Below are positions 6,366 through 8,800 of a DNA stretch of 8,800 bases, piece by piece. The notes under the pieces are model-generated. The model had not been told where the DNA came from, did no database searches, and saw nothing but the letters and a program-made list of their open reading frames with translations. The DNA lies in the NCBI GenBank assembly GCA_035646395.1, contig DASRPK010000332.1, positions 1 to 8,800 on the forward strand, read 5' to 3'. Origin of the DNA: JABWBJ01 sp035646395 (GTDB lineage: Bacteria > Gemmatimonadota > Gemmatimonadetes > Gemmatimonadales > Gemmatimonadaceae). The translations under genes were made by a program, and so were the position numbers. How positions within the stretch are numbered: position 1 is the first letter of the stretch; each line of letters begins with the position of its first letter.

Positions 6366-8800
6366 GATCCTTGCTGATCCGGATGGTCCGATGGCTCCCG
6401 CGCGGATTCAGGGAGCAGTTCGAGTTCGAGATGATCGAGCACATCGAGCGCGAGTACGTGGCGGCGCGATCGCGAGGCCGACTCGCGGCCATCGGCTATT
6501 CCCTCGCCACCGCGGCCGACCTGGCGCGAAACGCCATCGCCGAGCGTTGGCGCCCCACCTGGACACGCCCACCCATTGCGACCGAAGAGGACAAGGACAT
6601 GAAGTCACTGCTGGACAACTGGATGCGGGACCTGCGGCACGCCACTCGCGCCCTCGCTCGTTCGCCGGGCTTCACGATAATTGCCGCCGGCACGCTCGGA
6701 CTGGCCATCGGCGTCAACGCCGGAATGTTCAGCGTCGTCAACCGCGTCCTGCTCAATCCTCTGCCATTCCCGAACAATGATCGGTTGATGGCGATCAGCG
6801 CGTCCGCGCCAGGCTCGGATTTCCCGCCGGAATTCGGCGTCTCACCGGAATTTTTCATCCAGTACAAGGAGCAATCGAAGCTCATCGAGGATCTCACCAC
6901 GTTCAATTCATTCACCAACACGCTGCGCGTCGAAGACCGTGTGGAACGGGTGCGGATGTCGTGGCCGACGACCTCGGTGTATTCGACGTTAGGCGTGAAG
7001 CCGATCCTCGGCCGGTTGCCGGTCGCGGAGGATGAGGACCGCGTCGTGGTCATCAGCCACGCCCTCTGGCAATCCTGGTTCGGGAGCGATACGGCGGTCC
7101 TCGGCAAGGTGTACGACATCGGTGGAGCCTCGCGCACGATCGTGGGCATCATGGGACCCGAGTTCCGGTTCCCGGATGACGGCACGGTGCTATGGATTTC
7201 AAACACCATCCGCACAGACCAGGTGCGCGTGGGACGCTTTGGCGATCGGCTCGTCGCGCGCGTGAAGCCGGGCGTCACTCCGGAGGCGCTGGCGGCGGAG
7301 TTGACGACCCTGGCCAGCCGTTTGCCCGATCGCTTCGGAGGATCGCCTAACTACAGACGGCTGATGGGCCAGCATCGCGCGGTCGTGCGACCTGCCAGGG
7401 ACCAGGTGCTGGGCGCCGTGCAACGGCCGCTGTGGGTGTTGTTCGGCGCGGTGGGTATCGTGCTGCTCATCGCCTGCGCCAACGTGGCGAACCTCTTCAT
7501 GGTGCGCGCCGAGGGACGACAGCGCGACCTTGCCGTGCGCCGGGCCATCGGGGCCGCGCGACGGGAGCTCGTCAGGCTCCAGCTGGCGGAAACCGTGGTA
7601 GTGGCCGCCCTGGCGGGCGCGTTCGCGTTGTTGCTTGCGTATGCGGGGCTCCCGTCGTTCGTACATGCCGCGCCGCCGAACCTGCCGCGTATTGTCGACG
7701 TGAAGCTCGATGGGGTCACGGTGCTGTTCACGATCGTCGCTTCCCTCGGCGCTGCGTTGCTCTGCGGCCTGGTCCCGGCGATGCGTGCCTCGTCGCCCGA
7801 TCTCACGCGACTTCGCGAGGGCGGACGCGGCGCAACGCGCGGCAAACGCCTGCTTCGCGACGGTCTCGTCGGCGCGCAAACGGCGCTCGCCCTGGTGCTG
7901 TTGATCGGATCAGGCCTGCTTGTGAAGAGCTTCTGGGGTCTCCGGAACGTCGATCCGGGATACGAGACCGAAAACCGGATGACCTTCCAGATCGCGCCGG
8001 AAGGACCGGCATTCACGGACGGCGCGGCCTATGCGCGTTTCCACATGGACTTCATGGAGCGCATTCGTGCGCTTCCCGGCGTCGAGTCGGTCGGCATCGT
8101 GGAAAACGTGCCGCTCAACGAAGCGACGCCATTGGCGCCGTTCCGGACGGAGGAAATGTCGACCAACCCGGACGCCGGCAAACGGCTCCGCTACACGTTC
8201 GCCGCGGGTGATTACTTCAGCACGATGGGCATACGCGTGCTGCGTGGCCGGGCATTTCCAGGGCGTGACCTGAAGGGAACGTTCGGCTCGGTGATGATCA
8301 GCCGGTCTGCTGCCGAGCAGTTGTGGCCGGGGCAGGATCCCGTCGGTCGCCGGCTGCAACTGCAAGGGCAGACGGCGTGGTCCACGGTCATGGGTGTCGT
8401 GGAAGACGTAAAGCAGAACAATTTCCGCGAGGAAGGACAACCCGTGGTCTATTTCCCGCTTGTGGTCGAGGGCTCGCCAGAGTGGCTGGTGGCGTCGCCG
8501 GCGTACGTCGTGAAATCACCGCGCGCCGAGAGTATTGCACCGGAGATTCGTTCACTGGTGAAGGAGGTGGCGCCAAACGCGCCGATGTATCGCGTCTTTA
8601 CGATGGAGCGGTTGGCCACCGACTCGATGGTACAGCTCTCCTTCACGATGCTGACACTGGGTATCCTGTCCGCGTTATCGCTGATCCTGGGCGCGGTGGG
8701 GCTCTACGGCGTATTGTCCTACGTGGTGGCCGAACGGACAAGGGAGATCGGTGTGCGGATGGCGTTAGGTGCGCGGGCGGACCAGGTGCGCCGGATGGTA
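6362..8800 (+). CDS. ADOP-type ABC transporter permease (MacB/FtsX-like), 3' end cut by window
   Basis: This is an inner-membrane permease with two MacB-like halves and no ATPase domain, matching the 'acidobacterial duplicated orphan permease' group. The frame is open through all 813 codons to the window edge. Residues 1-79 are a cytoplasmic prefix (LPRGFREQFEFEMIEHIE at 12-29). DLRHATRALARSPGFT (90-105) opens the permease proper. TM1 is about 104-126, a periplasmic MacB-like domain 127-355, and TM2-TM4 about 357-381, 408-428 and 452-474. The second half has TM5 about 502-523, a periplasmic domain to 758 and TM6 about 759-789. Cytoplasmic FtsX motifs recur as RDLAVRRAIGAARREL (388-403) and TREIGVRMALGARADQV (793-809), marking the duplication. 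The last two helices, about 60-80 residues, should lie beyond 8800. The start overlaps the PadR stop (ATGA) with GGGA five bases upstream; M80 is an alternative start. Export of a toxic compound or lipid, or mechanical signalling as in MacB/FtsX, are possible roles. Confidence 0.94.
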   Translation, partial: MRSLLIRMVRWLPRGFREQFEFEMIEHIEREYVAARSRGRLAAIGYSLATAADLARNAIAERWRPTWTRPPIATEEDKDMKSLLDNWMRDLRHATRALARSPGFTIIAAGTLGLAIGVNAGMFSVVNRVLLNPLPFPNNDRLMAISASAPGSDFPPEFGVSPEFFIQYKEQSKLIEDLTTFNSFTNTLRVEDRVERVRMSWPTTSVYSTLGVKPILGRLPVAEDEDRVVVISHALWQSWFGSDTAVLGKVYDIGGASRTIVGIMGPEFRFPDDGTVLWISNTIRTDQVRVGRFGDRLVARVKPGVTPEALAAELTTLASRLPDRFGGSPNYRRLMGQHRAVVRPARDQVLGAVQRPLWVLFGAVGIVLLIACANVANLFMVRAEGRQRDLAVRRAIGAARRELVRLQLAETVVVAALAGAFALLLAYAGLPSFVHAAPPNLPRIVDVKLDGVTVLFTIVASLGAALLCGLVPAMRASSPDLTRLREGGRGATRGKRLLRDGLVGAQTALALVLLIGSGLLVKSFWGLRNVDPGYETENRMTFQIAPEGPAFTDGAAYARFHMDFMERIRALPGVESVGIVENVPLNEATPLAPFRTEEMSTNPDAGKRLRYTFAAGDYFSTMGIRVLRGRAFPGRDLKGTFGSVMISRSAAEQLWPGQDPVGRRLQLQGQTAWSTVMGVVEDVKQNNFREEGQPVVYFPLVVEGSPEWLVASPAYVVKSPRAESIAPEIRSLVKEVAPNAPMYRVFTMERLATDSMVQLSFTMLTLGILSALSLILGAVGLYGVLSYVVAERTREIGVRMALGARADQVRRMV
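6586..6590 (+). promoter_or_regulatory. Possible internal ribosome binding site in the permease gene
   Basis: AGAGG ends eight bases before the in-frame ATG at 6599 (M80). Initiation there would give a permease beginning MKSLLDNWMRDLRHA, which resembles the usual start of ADOP permeases that lack a prefix. It could allow a second, shorter product or could simply be chance. Confidence 0.3.

Noticed and set aside
6496..7278. 260-codon minus-strand frame inside the permease gene
   Set aside because: It is fully antisense to a continuous, clearly recognisable permease frame.
7432..8211. 259-codon plus-strand frame inside the permease gene
   Set aside because: It is an out-of-frame shadow, Arg/Gly-rich; the permease frame carries the TM segments and FtsX motifs across this whole stretch.
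1..8800. Search for CRISPR arrays, tRNA or rRNA genes, transposases, integrases and toxin-antitoxin or defence genes
   Set aside because: No regularly spaced repeats, cloverleaf-like sequences or matching protein motifs were seen on either strand.

Overview
The window looks like ordinary chromosome from a high-GC Gram-negative bacterium. Gemmatimonadota (a Gemmatimonas-like lineage) is the best guess. The reasons are a SusC/SusD outer-membrane pair of the style common there, a PadR regulator coupled to an ATPase-less 'ADOP'-type ABC permease (a pairing typical of Acidobacteriota and Gemmatimonadota), strong G/C preference at third codon positions, and few recognisable Shine-Dalgarno sites. 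This is inference from protein style; no marker gene is present.

Layout. Positions 1-137 are a leader with a possible -10 element and an RBS. At 138-1175 (+) lies a secreted protein with a signal peptide, a basic linker, a long coiled coil and a C-terminal outer-membrane beta-barrel. The short gap 1176-1313 separates it from a convergent gene. The gap is filled by a nested inverted repeat: 7-bp GGAAGCA units point inward from both sides and enclose a perfect 16-bp GC-rich hairpin, probably a bidirectional terminator. On the minus strand come a SusD/RagB lipoprotein (1314-2699) and, upstream of it, a SusC/RagA TonB-dependent receptor (2702-5785). These two genes abut and are translated as one operon. 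A divergent control region (5786-6035) carries a strong RBS and a leader hairpin for susC, plus an AT-rich patch with a perfect palindrome that could be a PadR operator. On the plus strand, a small PadR-family repressor (6036-6365) overlaps by ATGA with a large permease (6362 to beyond 8800), which the window cuts off.

How the genes work together. SusC and SusD should form a 'pedal-bin' importer for an oligomeric nutrient. No hydrolase or other catabolic gene is present, so the substrate cannot be named. PadR and the permease form a second, divergent unit, probably an autoregulated pair that senses a small molecule or envelope stress. The permease has two MacB/FtsX-like halves and no ATPase in view. 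It also carries an ~80-residue N-terminal prefix, with a second plausible start just after it.

I found no CRISPR array, tRNA, rRNA, transposase or phage gene, and no clear sign of a wholly new system. The most interesting items are the nested repeat/terminator, the prefix and possible dual start of the permease, the coiled-coil/barrel protein, the cysteine pairs of the SusCD pair, and a frequent CGTTAGG heptamer.
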